From Siderastrea siderea (Eukaryota > Cnidaria > Anthozoa > Scleractinia > Rhizangiidae), in assembly GCA_964030785.1 (NCBI GenBank), contig OZ034968.1, forward strand, positions 26,054,686 to 26,118,685: a stretch of 64,000 nt of DNA. Reading direction: 5' to 3'. Positions 12,801 through 22,628 of this stretch are shown in pieces (the first letter of the stretch is position 1; every line of letters starts with the position of its first letter). Made by a program: the position numbers and the translations under genes. Below the pieces are notes generated by a model, which saw only the letters and a list, made by a program, of their open reading frames with translations, did no database searches and was not told the origin of the DNA.

Positions 12801-14767
12801 TGGGAGCCTTTGACGTCATCCAGATGGCTGCCATTTTGGACGCCATCTTGGATTTTACCGAAAATAAGAAATTGTCAAAAACCGTTAAAAATTGGAATTT
12901 TTTGATACTTGACTTGAAGAATATGACATAATTCAACATTTTGCTCCTTTTTGTTGACATTTTTTGCATTTTTCTCCTAAGAAGGGTAAAAAACACGAAT
13001 TTTTCTTCAAAAATGGCTTGACCACCAGCTACTTATGACGTCATATCTTGTAACCATAGCAACCGATTCTCACCAAACTCGTGTCAAAATGTGTCTAAGG
13101 GATATGCGCACAGCTACTGAAAACGGCAGGTCTAGATAATAATTCCTCTTGGAAAAATCATGAAAAACCTTTTGGGGGGCATCCCCCCTTGTACGCCCGA
13201 GCGAAAAGTTCTAAGAAGAAAATTTTAAAAAACGAATGAAGGAAAACTGGCTAGTTTTTGAAGTTTATTGCACAGTCAGCGCACTTATGTACATGTTAGA
13301 GTTGGTTTGATACTTTTCCAACCGTGCATTAGTGAGTTACCGTTGTTACCATGAACATCACTTTTTGCAACTTTAGAGCCTAGTTTATCATTAACTATTT
13401 TGACATGTGACCAGAAAGACTCTTATTGATGTTACGGCGTGAATCCCTACAAAGTGATAGTAGAAGTTTCCCACAAAGTTCTATTGTAAAAAAATCATCT
13501 TTTAGGGTACCATTCCATCTTAATGTTTAGTTTAACGTGGATACTACATTTCGTTTCATATTCGAAGACTTCATAGGTTTCACACCTACTTTTTATCTCA
13601 TTGTTTTGTGGTTTTGTTGGCCTTTTGTATCCTTTTTTTTCTTTTGAAAGTCTTTCACACAACCTTTAAGGAGGGTGGAAATTTTCAACGAAGTAGTAAG
13701 GATGGGTGGGCATACATTGCAAGATCTTTTCTTTCTAGGCCAGTTACTTTTGAAATTATCATGAAACTGATGACTTCAAGAATGGTACGATAGGGTTTTA
13801 GATCTTCCATTGAATAGTCTGTTGGTCGGAACAATGGACTAAAAAAAACATGACGGTGACTCTCGAATTTTATCCTTTCTTTTCATTTATCTTAGGTCTG
13901 GAGGTCCCCGTATGGCTTTGCATCGGTATATTTCATATGTTTCCAACCGATTCTCAACAGAGTTCCAGCTAGATCAGGTAAGCAAGGATTCCTGCCTCAT
14001 TTAGGTCCACATTTTATTTAAGACCACAATCTCGTCAAATAAATAAGTTCTCATACTCGTACATTTACAATATCATAGGGAACATTCATTTCTTATAAGC
14101 TGTGTGTAGGGGGTGGGGCAATTTGAAAATGGTTTTGTGAAGCAAACTGGCTGCAATGGAAAATAAAGCCACTAAAAGGAAATTTGTTAATTTGATGTGG
14201 GGTGTAGCCCATACCGTTTATTCATTCATTCATTCATTCATTCATTCATTCATTCATTCATTCATTCATCCATTCATTCATTCATTCATTCATTCATTCA
14301 TTCATTCATTCATTCATTCATTCATTCCTTTCTTCCTTCCTTCCTTCCTTCCTTCCATTTATTCATTTGTTTGTTTTCTTTTTTTTTTTGGAGAGGGGGG
14401 AGGGGGGTCATCGGCGGGAAAATCATTTTGAGTAATTAAAAATCCATAACCCCTCTTTCGTCCCCCAGGAAGACTTGGAAAGCTGAGCTCACATTGAATT
14501 AACATTCATTCTGGAGATAGCAATATCTTTTGTTTCTCTTTCTTAAACTAATATCAACAATCAACGTTTATTTTTTTTTTTTTTCAGCTCCAAGCTTTTA
14601 TCAAGAATGCAATGAAAGACGAACCCTTGCCATGGAGTGTTCAACAAGCTATCGAAAAAGTTAAAATTAACATACAGTGGAGGAAAACGAACGAAGAAGA
14701 CGTGGAAAATTGGCTACACAAGTTTTTCAACATTGCAACACCCGACTTTAGTAAACCGTCAAAGTGA
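3161..14767 (+). CDS. M1-family aminopeptidase (aminopeptidase N-like), 3' 12 coding exons
   Basis: Joined exons (3161-3226, 3377-3558, 6172-6266, 7102-7229, 7726-7781, 9408-9558, 10074-10147, 11053-11163, 11735-11902, 12284-12427, 13896-13977, 14588-14767) give one open frame of 478 residues ending in TGA. Every junction has AG/GT sites and phases agree. The protein matches the C-terminal half of animal M1 zinc aminopeptidases: end of the helical catalytic domain ([15 protein letters not shown]), the beta-sandwich domain (WTLQMGYP-like [26 protein letters not shown]), then the ERAP1-like C-terminal helical domain ([60 protein letters not shown]). The GAMEN and HEXXH zinc motifs belong to exons left of the window, so activity cannot be judged here. 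Family members are usually type II membrane ectoenzymes that remove N-terminal residues from peptides. Which vertebrate paralogue is closest cannot be decided by eye. Confidence 0.93.
3377..3558 (+). CDS. Aminopeptidase exon b
   Basis: Starts [20 protein letters not shown] and continues [12 protein letters not shown]; acceptor cctaaag, donor GA|gtaagc, ends in phase 2. The FTLQMGYPV segment corresponds to the conserved W-T-x-Q-x-G-x-P block of M1 aminopeptidases. Confidence 0.9.
3559..6171. other. Aminopeptidase intron b/c: dispersed repeats
   Basis: No exon seen. 3650-4080 resembles the gggta-rich repeat at 32790-33240. 4700-5400 carries tgacgtca-rich and 'aagatggcgg' motifs shared with the 12765 and 38288 repeats. 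Near 5055-5085 is a B-box-like ttcgattcccgtcgggg that may be a SINE remnant, but no A box was found. 5531-5702 is a near-perfect palindrome (listed separately). Poly-G at 6049-6062. Confidence 0.5.
5531..5702. mobile_element. Palindromic MITE-like element
   Basis: Arms of about 70 bp: CGACGTCTGAGTAAC on the left pairs with GTTACTCAGACGTCG on the right, followed by long matches through ccatactgatgacg and acccagatcttggtagtg. Centre is near 5615, with ccaat-type arms attggtta/caaccaat. No ORF. Target duplication not clear. Confidence 0.75.
6172..6266 (+). CDS. Aminopeptidase exon c
   Basis: Begins with the base completing the split Asp codon, then [17 protein letters not shown]. Acceptor cgttatag, donor TCAG|gtaatg. 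The YKWMIPFSY stretch matches the Y-x-W-x-V/I-P motif of the beta-sandwich domain. The ORF from 6303 in the following intron is non-coding. Confidence 0.88.
7102..7229 (+). CDS. Aminopeptidase exon d
   Basis: Reads [20 protein letters not shown] followed by [17 protein letters not shown]. Acceptor tttttttccag, donor AAG|gtaaaa. [11 protein letters not shown] is the best-conserved C-terminal motif of M1 enzymes (x-G-Y-Y-R-V-N-Y). Confidence 0.93.
7485..7660. repeat. Microsatellite tract (TGTTAC / CACT / CTGT / CAGT)n
   Basis: Successive blocks of tgttac, cact, ctgt and cagt repeats in the intron before exon e. The apparent ORFs over this tract ([17 protein letters not shown]) are artefacts of the repeat. 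Confidence 0.9.
7726..7781 (+). CDS. Aminopeptidase exon e
   Basis: Reads [19 protein letters not shown]; acceptor cttttgcag, donor GAG|gtaaaa, ends in phase 2. R-A-x-L-I-D-D-x-F-x-L-A is the start of the ERAP1-like C-terminal domain. Confidence 0.92.
8300..9105 (-). mobile_element. Composite repeat family, copy 1, with tRNA-like segment
   Basis: Shares its order of blocks with 31685-32540 and 57410-58315: gtgaaaatactct, a tRNA-like segment, ctggtgtttttcctgg, aaaaaccatggtt, accaaatttgcttagcaatgg, then a GC-rich gctccgct end. On the - strand near 8425-8490 the tRNA-like segment has an A-box-like TGGCCGAGGAG and B-box-like AGTTCGATTCT. This copy is the most diverged. It sits in the intron before exon f. 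Confidence 0.65.
9408..9558 (+). CDS. Aminopeptidase exon f
   Basis: Begins [20 protein letters not shown] and continues [15 protein letters not shown]. Acceptor ttcttag, donor CTGCAG|gtaaag. The [17 protein letters not shown] helix pair is typical of the C-terminal domain. Confidence 0.92.
9842..9895. repeat. (GAT)n microsatellite
   Basis: About 18 perfect gat units in the intron before exon g. Nothing else is recognisable in the 9559-10073 intron. Confidence 0.95.
10074..10147 (+). CDS. Aminopeptidase exon g
   Basis: Reads [20 protein letters not shown] then TDLEK; acceptor actatacag, donor AA|gtatgc. Short helical exon; the codon is completed by the next exon. Confidence 0.88.
10148..11052. 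repeat. Intron g/h with long ATTC/ATCC/CTTC microsatellite
   Basis: 10369-10622 is almost uninterrupted tetranucleotide repeat (cattcatt, ccatccat, ccttcctt). It reads through as IHPSIHPS in one frame, which is an artefact. The rest of the intron has no recognisable feature. Confidence 0.9.
11053..11163 (+). CDS. Aminopeptidase exon h
   Basis: Reads [20 protein letters not shown] then [17 protein letters not shown]. Acceptor tgcttttag, donor GC|gtgagt. The two cysteines match the disulphide-bonded C-terminal pair common in membrane aminopeptidases (x-A-C-x-x-G-x-x-x-C). Confidence 0.9.
11164..11734. other. Aminopeptidase intron h/i
   Basis: Ordinary AT-rich intron sequence; no repeat or exon recognised. 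Confidence 0.5.
11735..11902 (+). CDS. Aminopeptidase exon i
   Basis: Contains [20 protein letters not shown] and ends AQERWLIKR. Acceptor tctttgtag, donor AAAAG|gtggta. R/K-x-x-V-Y-x-x-x-x-x-x-G-G-E-x-E-W-x-F is diagnostic of the ERAP1-like domain. Confidence 0.93.
12025..12135. repeat. (GAAC/GAAT)n imperfect microsatellite
   Basis: Imperfect gaac/gaat tetranucleotides inside the intron between exons i and j. The antisense ORF here is low-complexity (SFVRSFVRS). Confidence 0.85.
12284..12427 (+). CDS. Aminopeptidase exon j
   Basis: Begins [20 protein letters not shown] and contains [14 protein letters not shown]. Acceptor tttttttacag, donor AACAT|gtgagt. The YLxYxxDPxxI and WDFxxxNW motifs are family hallmarks. 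Confidence 0.92.
12765..13205 (+). repeat. Dispersed repeat, copy 1 (tgacgtcatc...ggcaggtctagat)
   Basis: Aligns with 38288-38715: ctacaagatg, tattatgggttg, tgacgtcatcca, a duplicated 'gccatcttgg' block, ctaagaagggtaa, agctactgaaaacggcagg, then tgtacgcccg. The 3' part also matches the left edge of the duplicated block at 53604. No ORF. Confidence 0.75.
13896..13977 (+). CDS. Aminopeptidase exon k
   Basis: Reads [20 protein letters not shown] then TEFQLDQ. Acceptor atttatcttag, donor GATCAG|gtaagc. A diverged second copy of this exon is at 54522. Confidence 0.9.
13978..14587. repeat. Last aminopeptidase intron with (ATTC)n/(CTTC)n tract
   Basis: 14217-14353 is a cattcatt/ccttcctt microsatellite followed by a G-rich run. 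The same tract with the same flanks recurs at 54820-54918 in the duplicated copy, so it predates the duplication. Confidence 0.85.
14588..14767 (+). CDS. Aminopeptidase terminal coding exon
   Basis: Begins [20 protein letters not shown] and ends [13 protein letters not shown] then TGA. Acceptor tttttttcag. The V-K-I-N-I-Q-W-R...N-W-L pattern is the conserved M1 C-terminus. A near-identical copy is at 55165-55344. Confidence 0.92.
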   Translation, partial: LQAFIKNAMKDEPLPWSVQQAIEKVKINIQWRKTNEEDVENWLHKFFNIATPDFSKPSK

Positions 14768-16805
14768 TATAAACTCCGAAAATCAGCTAGAATGAAACCT
14801 TTATCTTTGAATCTTTTAAAAGTTGTGCACACCTACTCTTAAAGCAGTGTCGCTCTTACCAAGAACTTTACCTTAAGGTGATTCCATTCAATTGCATTGC
14901 GCATCCTATCTGCGCATCATTTTTTGCGTGATTAGCGCGCGCACGAGCGCGTGCGCGTTCGGAACTTGATAGGTTTTCTATGGAAGCTGAGCTGTTCAGA
15001 GAAATAAATGGTCGTTTTCTCCTAAACGAACTCGGTGACCCCACTTTTTTATTCCATTTATTTAAGGAAAATGCGACTTTACATGATATATTCAAATTTG
15101 AAGAACTTTTCATTATTCAATTTTGAAATATTCCGGTTGATTCACTGTTACAGTCAGATTTTAGGCGTTTCACTGGAACCGTGCAGACGCTCGATTTGCC
15201 TATTATTTCAAATTAGTTTCATTGTTACGGCAATTTTAAGACGTTTTACTGTAACATTGTACTTCTATCATAAGAATGCTTATATTTCATTGCTAGTTAT
15301 AACTTTGTTGAAGTAATGGGTGTCTCTAGTACAAGTATAGGTTTTTTTTTAATATTGCTGTCTGAAGATAGCGAAGTACCTATATAGTACAGCCCCATAG
15401 CGTGAAATCAGACACGGTGACCCCCGCTTTTTATTTTATTTTTTTAATCTACTAGGTGTAATTAGTAACTGTGCAAAGTTTCAACAAATTCTCATTACAA
15501 CTTCTTTTTCGATGGAATCACCTTAATGCTTAGAAAATAATTGACATGATAACTCACCAACAACTTGCAGAGCCATAAAGTTTTTTTAATGATCCTGGAG
15601 CTAAGACATTAAGAAAATCGTAAGACCCAGCTTACGCATGAGTATGAGAGGAGCTCAAGTTAAATTCGAATCACTAAGACCTCGATCAAACGGATTCAGA
15701 CCAATACTTTCTTGTTGTGATTTGTTAAACAAGTTCAACATTATGCAACCACCTTGAATTAAACTTTTTGAACGCCTTTGGACGTCCTTTTGACTGAAAA
15801 TGAATGTTGTTGCATGGTGTTTCCTGCACGTGTTCGAAATTGTTGCTCGTGCCAGCAAAACGAATTTAGCAATTGTTTTTAACATCTGAGAACAAAAGAA
15901 AAAAAAAAGAAATGTTGAATAGTGTTGGTCAAAAGTTTGATGGCAATCAGATTTTTTTCAGTACATCTTCATCATCTTCATTAGCGTCATCCAACATTAT
16001 TCAGTGGGATGGCCAAACATATGTAACATGTTGAATTCAGCAGTTGTTAACGGTGTGAAATGGAAATGTTGAAACCGTTTGAAGCGGTAACTGGTAAAGC
16101 AGAATGTGGTAGTGTCATTTGCTGTAAACAAGGTTTAGAAGGCGTGTAACAGGGTAAAAAGCTAAGTGGCAACTTAGCCTAAACTCCTTAAGAGTATTTT
16201 AAAGACTTCTTGAGGTCTAACTTAGGTTCTGTTTACAAACAATCGGCCCTGAAAGTTTCAGTAAGTTGTATGTTGGCATTCTTTACATTAGTTCGCGTGA
16301 GCGTCACTAGCAATTCGGTGGGCAGATTACGCAGTGTACCTTTTAAAGCTAAAATCAATGTTGTTAGTAGTAGTTAGTAGTAGATTCTTTTTATATAATC
16401 TTTTCCTCGAAAGATTCATGGGATTTTACGTTTAGATTCTAGGCTGCAAAGTTGTCTATAGGGTCTTAGTTTAGGTTCTCAATTCGTGTTCTGCCTCTTG
16501 CACGCTAGAAGAACATAAGACTTAAAACAAAAATGCTATTTACAGTGTTAAATCTTAAACACAAGTAAGGTAAAGGTGTATGTACTTAGTGCTCGATATG
16601 TGATGACCACAAGTCATTTTATTTTTGTTATCCTTCTACTCCCCCACCTTCCTCGGCAAATATAAAAATAAATTTCCTACGGCGCAAGGGATGGACTTTG
16701 TAGTAGACCAACATGCGTATATTTTTTAATGTAAGTCCAGTAGTTGTAATAAAGCCTCGAGAAAACATTACACCTCACTGAAATAGTACACACAGACGAA
16801 CGGCA
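14768..16805. other. Aminopeptidase 3' flank (duplicated at 55345-56808)
   Basis: Outside the MITE at 14877 this block aligns with 55345-56808, including the long stretch from acttacgcatgagtatgag onward. It probably holds the 3' UTR; the polyadenylation site was not fixed. No ORF is shared between the two copies. Confidence 0.6.
14877..15522. mobile_element. TTAA-flanked MITE
   Basis: Ends GGTGATTCCATTCAA and complement of TTCGATGGAATCACC (two mismatches in 15), with TTAA on both sides (14873-14876 and 15523-15526). The duplicated locus reads directly from aagaacttta to aatgcttagaaaata near 55438, lacking the insert. TTAA duplication is typical of piggyBac- or Kolobok-type transposases. About 646 bp, no credible ORF. 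Confidence 0.82.
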
Positions 16806-17565
16806 AACTCTCCGCTCAGCCCTATTTTGCCTGTTTTTCAAATTTTTTTTTGAGTTTTTGAGCCCGGGGGGGGGGACCTATAGATCTCAAAGAGTATGAA
16901 CGCTCTTGTGATGAAACTGTGCACGTTTATAGCACGTCATTAGCCTAACAGATTGGGCTTATGAAGTGTCAATTATGACGTGTCGTGACGTCCCAATGAC
17001 GACATAAACCAGCCAGTTTGAATTTTGAGGCCGCCATCTTGAATCCCGACCTGTAGTCATACAGCTGCCAATGACGACATCGAAAAATATATGAATTTGT
17101 TCTAAGAAACATACTTAATCGCAACAAGCACACAAAAGTAAAAGATTCTCTTCTTTTTACAAACGAAGGGAAAAACTGAAAAAAAGACGGAAAAACACTG
17201 AAAATAGCCAAAATACACTTCTAAGCAGACGGTTGCTACGGAAACGTCAATCTTAATAGACACATGATTGACACATGAAAATTTTCTCTGATAAATTTTA
17301 GGAGAAGTCACGAGATTTCATGATTATTCGTCCAGCCGTTTAAAAGTCATAATTCGTTAAAGTCAGCACGGGCACAATGTGGCCCCCTCCCCTCTTCAGG
17401 CTAAATAGGGTTAAGGCATGGTTACGCTAGTCATTTCACAAAAAGTAAGGGGATGGTCTTACTTTTGATGAATATAGTCAGGAGCCCATTACTTGAATGG
17501 GCTCCTGATTTAGTATAAAACGGAGTAACCTTAAAGTATACTTCCGAGCTGAAAATTGAAGAACC

Positions 17566-19821
17566 TTAAAGTGCCACTGGGACCAGAATTTTGGTATTCC
17601 ATATTTTTGCATTTTCGAAAATAGTCTGTGGTTTTTAGTCACCATGCCAAATTTCAACTCATTACGACGACTGGAAGTCGCTTTTTTCGGAGGGTTTTTG
17701 TCGAGATTTTACGGCCGCCATTACTGGCCCTTGTTCCGGAAGCTGGCTGGCGAATTAGCGGAAGTGACGTTAGAGGCTCACCTTAAACCTAATACCTTCA
17801 TACGTTTACTTGCCGCGAGAAATTTAACTGTCGTGGAGGGAAGATTTCCTGCCAACTGTTTGCTGTACGGCCTTGAAATTTTCGTTGCTGCAGCAGTTAT
17901 AAAGGGTATTACTTGTGTTGTACAATGCTACAACAATAAATCCAACAACCGAGCTGGTATTTCGCTTCACTAAAGCCTTGCGAGCAGACCCGCAATGGAA
18001 AAATGAATAATTTTTGTAATCACACACAGTGCAAATTTCAACCCGAGAGGTATTTTTGTCGGCTGTTCTGATCACTTCACGGACGAGTGTTTCCAGAGGG
18101 CTGTTCATGTCGAAGGATCCCAGAGGTCGATTATTCCATTGTCCATTCCAAGTATACGGAAGAAAAGATCCGGAAAAAAAACGAGACGAAAGGTAATAAT
18201 CTTAACGCAGTTGAAGTGATAATTTGTTTCTTTTTCAACACATCCACCATTGAGCAAAACTTATTTTCTTTTAACGTATTTTAAAGTTTATTTTTCTTGT
18301 GGAAAACCCTTTTAGTTCTGCCGTCTGCTAGGGCGAAGATCTTCGGCGTAGTCCTCATAAAATGCATCCTGGGCGAATGCAGGACCGCCGCGGTTAAGCC
18401 AACAGTTGTATTCCGTGTGTGTTAATTTCGAAGCAGTAATCGCTTAGAAGCATGGTCATTTATCTTGTAGCATACCATCCTGAATGTGGAGAAACTTTTT
18501 TCCTTACTCCCTGTCGGTGAAGAGTCGATTGACATTATTATTCGAAATATATAAAGGCTTCAACTGCTCGGATCGTCTTGCGTGGAAATTTAAGTTGGTT
18601 GGGAAAAAATATCACACCCCACTAATTGTCTAAGGGGTTTACAATGTTATTTCTTTTAACCGTCATAGCAATCTTAGTGAATGAACTACCAAGAAAAATG
18701 ATTAGATATCAAGTTATTATTTTTACGCAATGAATAAAGCAAGTGAAAGCTTCGTTTCTTCGGCGGTCCGCATGTTGTTGTTGAGCAGCAGAAAATTTTC
18801 CTTGTGGCTTTGATTTGCACGACAAATATTTAGATTCCGGTCACACAAGGCCTCCAGTTCTTAAAAAAAGGTCTTGGTTTATTTCACTTTTTTCGGCTCA
18901 AGTTAAGAATTCTACAAAAACTGTTCAAAATATTTAGAAACCCAAGCGCTTGTGTTTCTATGCAAGCGACCACTGTCCTATGATTGACACGATAGGCTTC
19001 ATCAGCTGACTGCCAGATGACTACAGCATTACGGCTCTTCAAGAATTTTTCCCATACTATGCTAAGAATGGCCAAAAATCTCAATGCTTCACAATATAAA
19101 TATAAACAACGGCAGACAAAATATAGCTTCTTTTATTTCTCCAACGAAACGAACAATAAAAACAATCCACGATGCTTGAGAATTCGCGGGCATCAAATTC
19201 TAGAGTTTTTATAGGTGTTTTGTCTAAATTTCCAAAGCTTAAAACATCAGTTTTTCGAATAGCTGGACAGCGATTTATCCGTTGGAGTAGAGTTATCCGC
19301 TCTTTGAGCAACTTGTGCCTGAACTGTAATCACTGTAAGCATCATTTTGCGCATATTTTGAACTCCCGCCAGCATGGCGAGAAAAACAACTTTGAACAGT
19401 TTGTTTACAAGTTTGTTTAAGCTGAAATCTCCTGAAATCAGTTCTTACATCGTATGTTAAGAAAAATTTTTCATTTGCCGAATGAAATGAATCCTTTGAT
19501 GCTTCGGAAGCTAAAGACTGTTCCGAATCGTAGAAATACTCTTCGGAGGTTTCGCAGTCGACGGTAGGCATCTTGAGTCAAAACACAAGAAAACGCGACT
19601 GAGGTGAGCCTCTGACGTCACAAGCTATTGAATTGCGCAATCACCCAGGAACACGTTTTCAGTAATGGCGGACACATTTTACGCAACTTTGGAGCTAAAA
19701 AATATTAGGATAGACGGTTTCTTGTTCAGTTTTCTGGGTAAATACAGACACAACGCGATATTCTGCGACAGAATTTGGCCGAAATAGACCTACGAATTTT
19801 CGTCTCAGTGGCACTTTAAAT
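17566..19821 (-). mobile_element. Putative DNA transposon with TTAAAGTGCCACTG termini
   Basis: Left terminus CTTAAAGTGCCACTGGGAC and right terminus CAGTGGCACTTTAAA are inverted repeats; inside them ccgccattactg and cagtaatggcgg also pair. Coding-like pieces lie on the - strand: 19571-19293 (starts MPTVDCETSEEYFYDSEQSL, acidic and Ser-rich), 18430-18300 (frame containing YNCWLNRGGPAFAQDAFYED and ending in a stop), 18108-17824 (contains VEICTVCDYKNYSFFHCG). I recognise no transposase domain, and no clear target duplication is visible. Confidence 0.4.
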
Positions 19822-20181
19822 GTTGTTTGGGGTCATATTTTATGACATGACCAATCAAGGCTATTTTTAGCTCAAAAATCTTTTTAACAATATGGCATTA
19901 CTTTGCATCATTTTCTGGAGGCCGCAATCATCTTAATAATATTAAGACTACTAGTAACATCAATTCTGTGCCTGGACCTTTGAAGATAATTTACGATAAA
20001 ATCCTGAAATAAGAAAATTGTTTTACCAGAGGAATGGGAACTAGTAAAAAACTATGTTTGTTTCCCATGTCTGAAAAACAGACCTGTCGTTGCTGACGTG
20101 ATGACTAATTTAGTAGCAGCAAGGTTGAATGGCTGTTGGCTTAAAGTGGTGCCATGCTTTCTTCAAAGATTTTTTTTCAAT

Positions 20182-20626
20182 TACGGTAAAAACCCGCGTA
20201 TAAGAACCTAAAATTTAAGAACCTGTTAGGCTAAAATTTTCATTTTAAACCCCCTTTTGATAAGAACCTATTTAGCCTAAAATCTTCAATAGGTTCTTAT
20301 TTTACAAACATGAAGGCATAGCAAAATGTAACACAGCATTTTATGGACACTGCAGCATGAAAGACATGCATGCTAATACTTTGGAAAGATAAATTTACTG
20401 TATGGTTATATTCTAAACTGTATTCTAGATAATTATTTAATACAGCAATATATTCCATATCACATATGTCCGGCAGTTATCTTTGCTGATCGCTAGTGCC
20501 CCTATCAAATTAAGAACCTATTTAAGAACCTAAGTAGCCTAAAATCCCACTAAATACCATTTCTATACGAACCTATTTAGGCTAAGTTGGAAAAATCTAG
20601 GTTCTTATACGCGGATTTTTACTGTA
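20182..20626. mobile_element. MITE with ACGGTAAAAACCCGCG-type termini
   Basis: Left tacggtaaaaacccgcgtat pairs with right atacgcggatttttactgta; both are bounded by TA and followed by aagaaccta/taggttctta. Internal direct copies of 'aagaaccta...taggctaaa' occur. About 445 bp, no ORF. TA ends suggest Tc1/mariner-type movement (inference). Confidence 0.75.
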
Positions 20627-20811
20627 TGTGACCGTAAAAAGTTACGTGACTTAATTTGCATACGTAGCACCGCTTATTAAGTTGAAATTTGCAGCAATAT
20701 CAGTCTGCCAACGTTTTGCTTTGTTATGCCTTAATCCTGATGAAAAGTTAGACAGCCCCTTAACTTTTTGGTGAAACAAAAAGATCACCCATGCCTTCAT
20801 TTTCTTGAGCG

Positions 20812-22600
20812 AGGCAAATGTGAAACATCCAGCAAAGAAAACATATAGAACATCTCCTCCAACAAGGAGGAATTACGTGAGAAGCCAACTCTCCTTAAAC
20901 AAGTATTTTTGAAAGGTGTACTGACTAATGCCGACCACGATTGGAATTATCAAACAGCGAATAAATAGAAGATTTTCATGTCAAAGCCTTATCCGTTTTT
21001 TCATCTTCAAATCATTCCATTTCTGTCTCAAAAGAGTAAGACTTGTCATGATGAACGATTTTAGATAGTCTGGCCCCGGTTCCTAGAAAGCCGATTAAAC
21101 TATCCCCCGATTAAAGTATCCCCCGATTAGTGGATAATCCACGATGAAAGTCCTTATCCCTGATATAATTAATCCTGGAATAAAAAGGCGTTCCTGAAAG
21201 CAGAGTTAATACTCGATTAACTATCTGTAGGTTAAACTCGTTTAACCAAGCCGGATACCTGCTGCAGTCTATTGCCGATATCGGCGCAAATTGTGTGACC
21301 CACAGAATTTTTTTTCTAATTGAGAATTAAAAGACAAAACATCAAACTTTTCAACAAACAAAACCGAAGGGGAAATCCGCGCAAAGTGATGCTGATGCGA
21401 AGCACAATGTAAGCTAATAAAAGCTGTTTAGGAGTTCCACTCGACTTTTTTTCAACCGCAGAAATTATTTTGAGCAAATTAATTCTTAAATCATAAACAT
21501 GCAACCTGCCTATCGAAAACAAAGAACAATCATACAATAGTGATTTGTGCAGGATAATTGCCTTTGTTATTTTTAGTCCAACATTTTCACGGAATTTGAG
21601 ATTTTTTTGCGTATTAAGCTTGAATCAACGAGAAACTCTCCCGGCTTCATTTTGTTGGGAACGACACCATCGATACACTGTTTTTTTTCTTTTTTGCACA
21701 GTTGTGGCCACGTCCAAACTACTTCTTCAGTTTTGATGCAGCGAAACCGAGATTTCACATCAATAGAGAACTCGTAATTCTCTAAAGATTTACCTTTTTC
21801 CCCAAAAAAATGCTAATGACGTCATTTATTTGGCGCCAAAAACTTTTTTCAGTGTTATGGTGTATTCATTGACAGATTCTAAAAGAAAGTGTCACGAGGA
21901 ACCCAAATCTGAAAAAAATCTGAAAAATATGTTGAGCCAATCAAAAGTTATGACACATTAAATTTTGAATTTCCGCCATTTTGTTACTAAAATAGAACAA
22001 ATTAAACTTCAGTGCACCATAACTTTGGATTGGTTTGACATGTTTTAAAAATGTTTTCAGTTCTGATATCACGTGACATGTTCTTTCAGAAACCGTTATT
22101 AAATAGACCATGGCACTGAGAAATTGTTTTGGCGCCAAATGAATGACGTCATTTTCACACCAAAAATGCTAAAATTTGAAAAAAGGAAAAGGTAACTTTT
22201 TAGAGAATGACGAGTTTCATATTGATGTGAAATTTCAGTTTCATTGCATCAAAACTGAGGAAGTAGTTTGAACGCCGGAACTGTGCAAAAAAAGCCCAGC
22301 GTGTGACGATATCTACTCTTTAGATCATCACAGAACATTTTCGTCTTATAGTTACGTTGTGTCAATTGACCGTTTCCAACTACTTGTACAAAATCTTCAT
22401 AAATACTTTGTTTCGTTCGAGAAAAATGCTGTAGATTTTTCCACTTATGTCCAGGATTGAATGCAACGAATTTTACGATTATTCGCTTTAGCTCCAAATT
22501 TTACCATTTTTCGTTTTAAAGTAGCAACATGAAACAATTTAGAAACAATTAAGACTGGGACGAACAATGGCCGCGTAAAGACGCGTTTCGCGAACGGCCG
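20812..22600. other. Spacer upstream of the LINE with a foldback element
   Basis: 20812-20990 aligns with 58595-58760 of the duplicated copy. 21060-21260 is rich in gattaaac/cccgatta repeats. 21665-22305 is a foldback element (listed separately). No gene recognised. Confidence 0.5.
21665..22305. mobile_element. Foldback element (~640 bp)
   Basis: Left arm (tttttgcacagttg, actacttc, tcagttttgatgcagcgaaa, atttcacatcaat, attctctaaa, tttggcgcca) is mirrored in the right arm (tggcgccaa, tttagagaat, attgatgtgaaat, tttcattgcatcaaaactga, aactgtgcaaaaa). Arms are about 165 bp with 15-20% mismatch around a ~290 bp centre. No ORF; target duplication not identified. Confidence 0.72.
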
Positions 22601-22628
22601 CAAAACTTTCATTTTTCACCGGCTCTTT

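Larger units (their letters stand above)
16815..20811. other. ~4 kb block absent from the second copy
   Basis: In copy 2 the sequence passes from ggcaaactctccg (58580s) directly to gcgaatgtgaaacatcc, whereas here those two anchors are at 16803-16814 and about 20812. The block is therefore an insertion here or a deletion there. It contains a putative transposon (17566-19821) and a MITE (20182-20626). Confidence 0.6.

Noticed and set aside
14156..14439. Overlapping ORFs with SFIHSFIHS repeats (also at 54732-55010)
   Set aside because: Same microsatellite artefact inside an aminopeptidase intron.
17644..17973. + strand ORF of 109 codons with a plausible start
   Set aside because: Lies across the end of a putative transposon, overlaps opposite-strand coding-like sequence, no recognisable domain.
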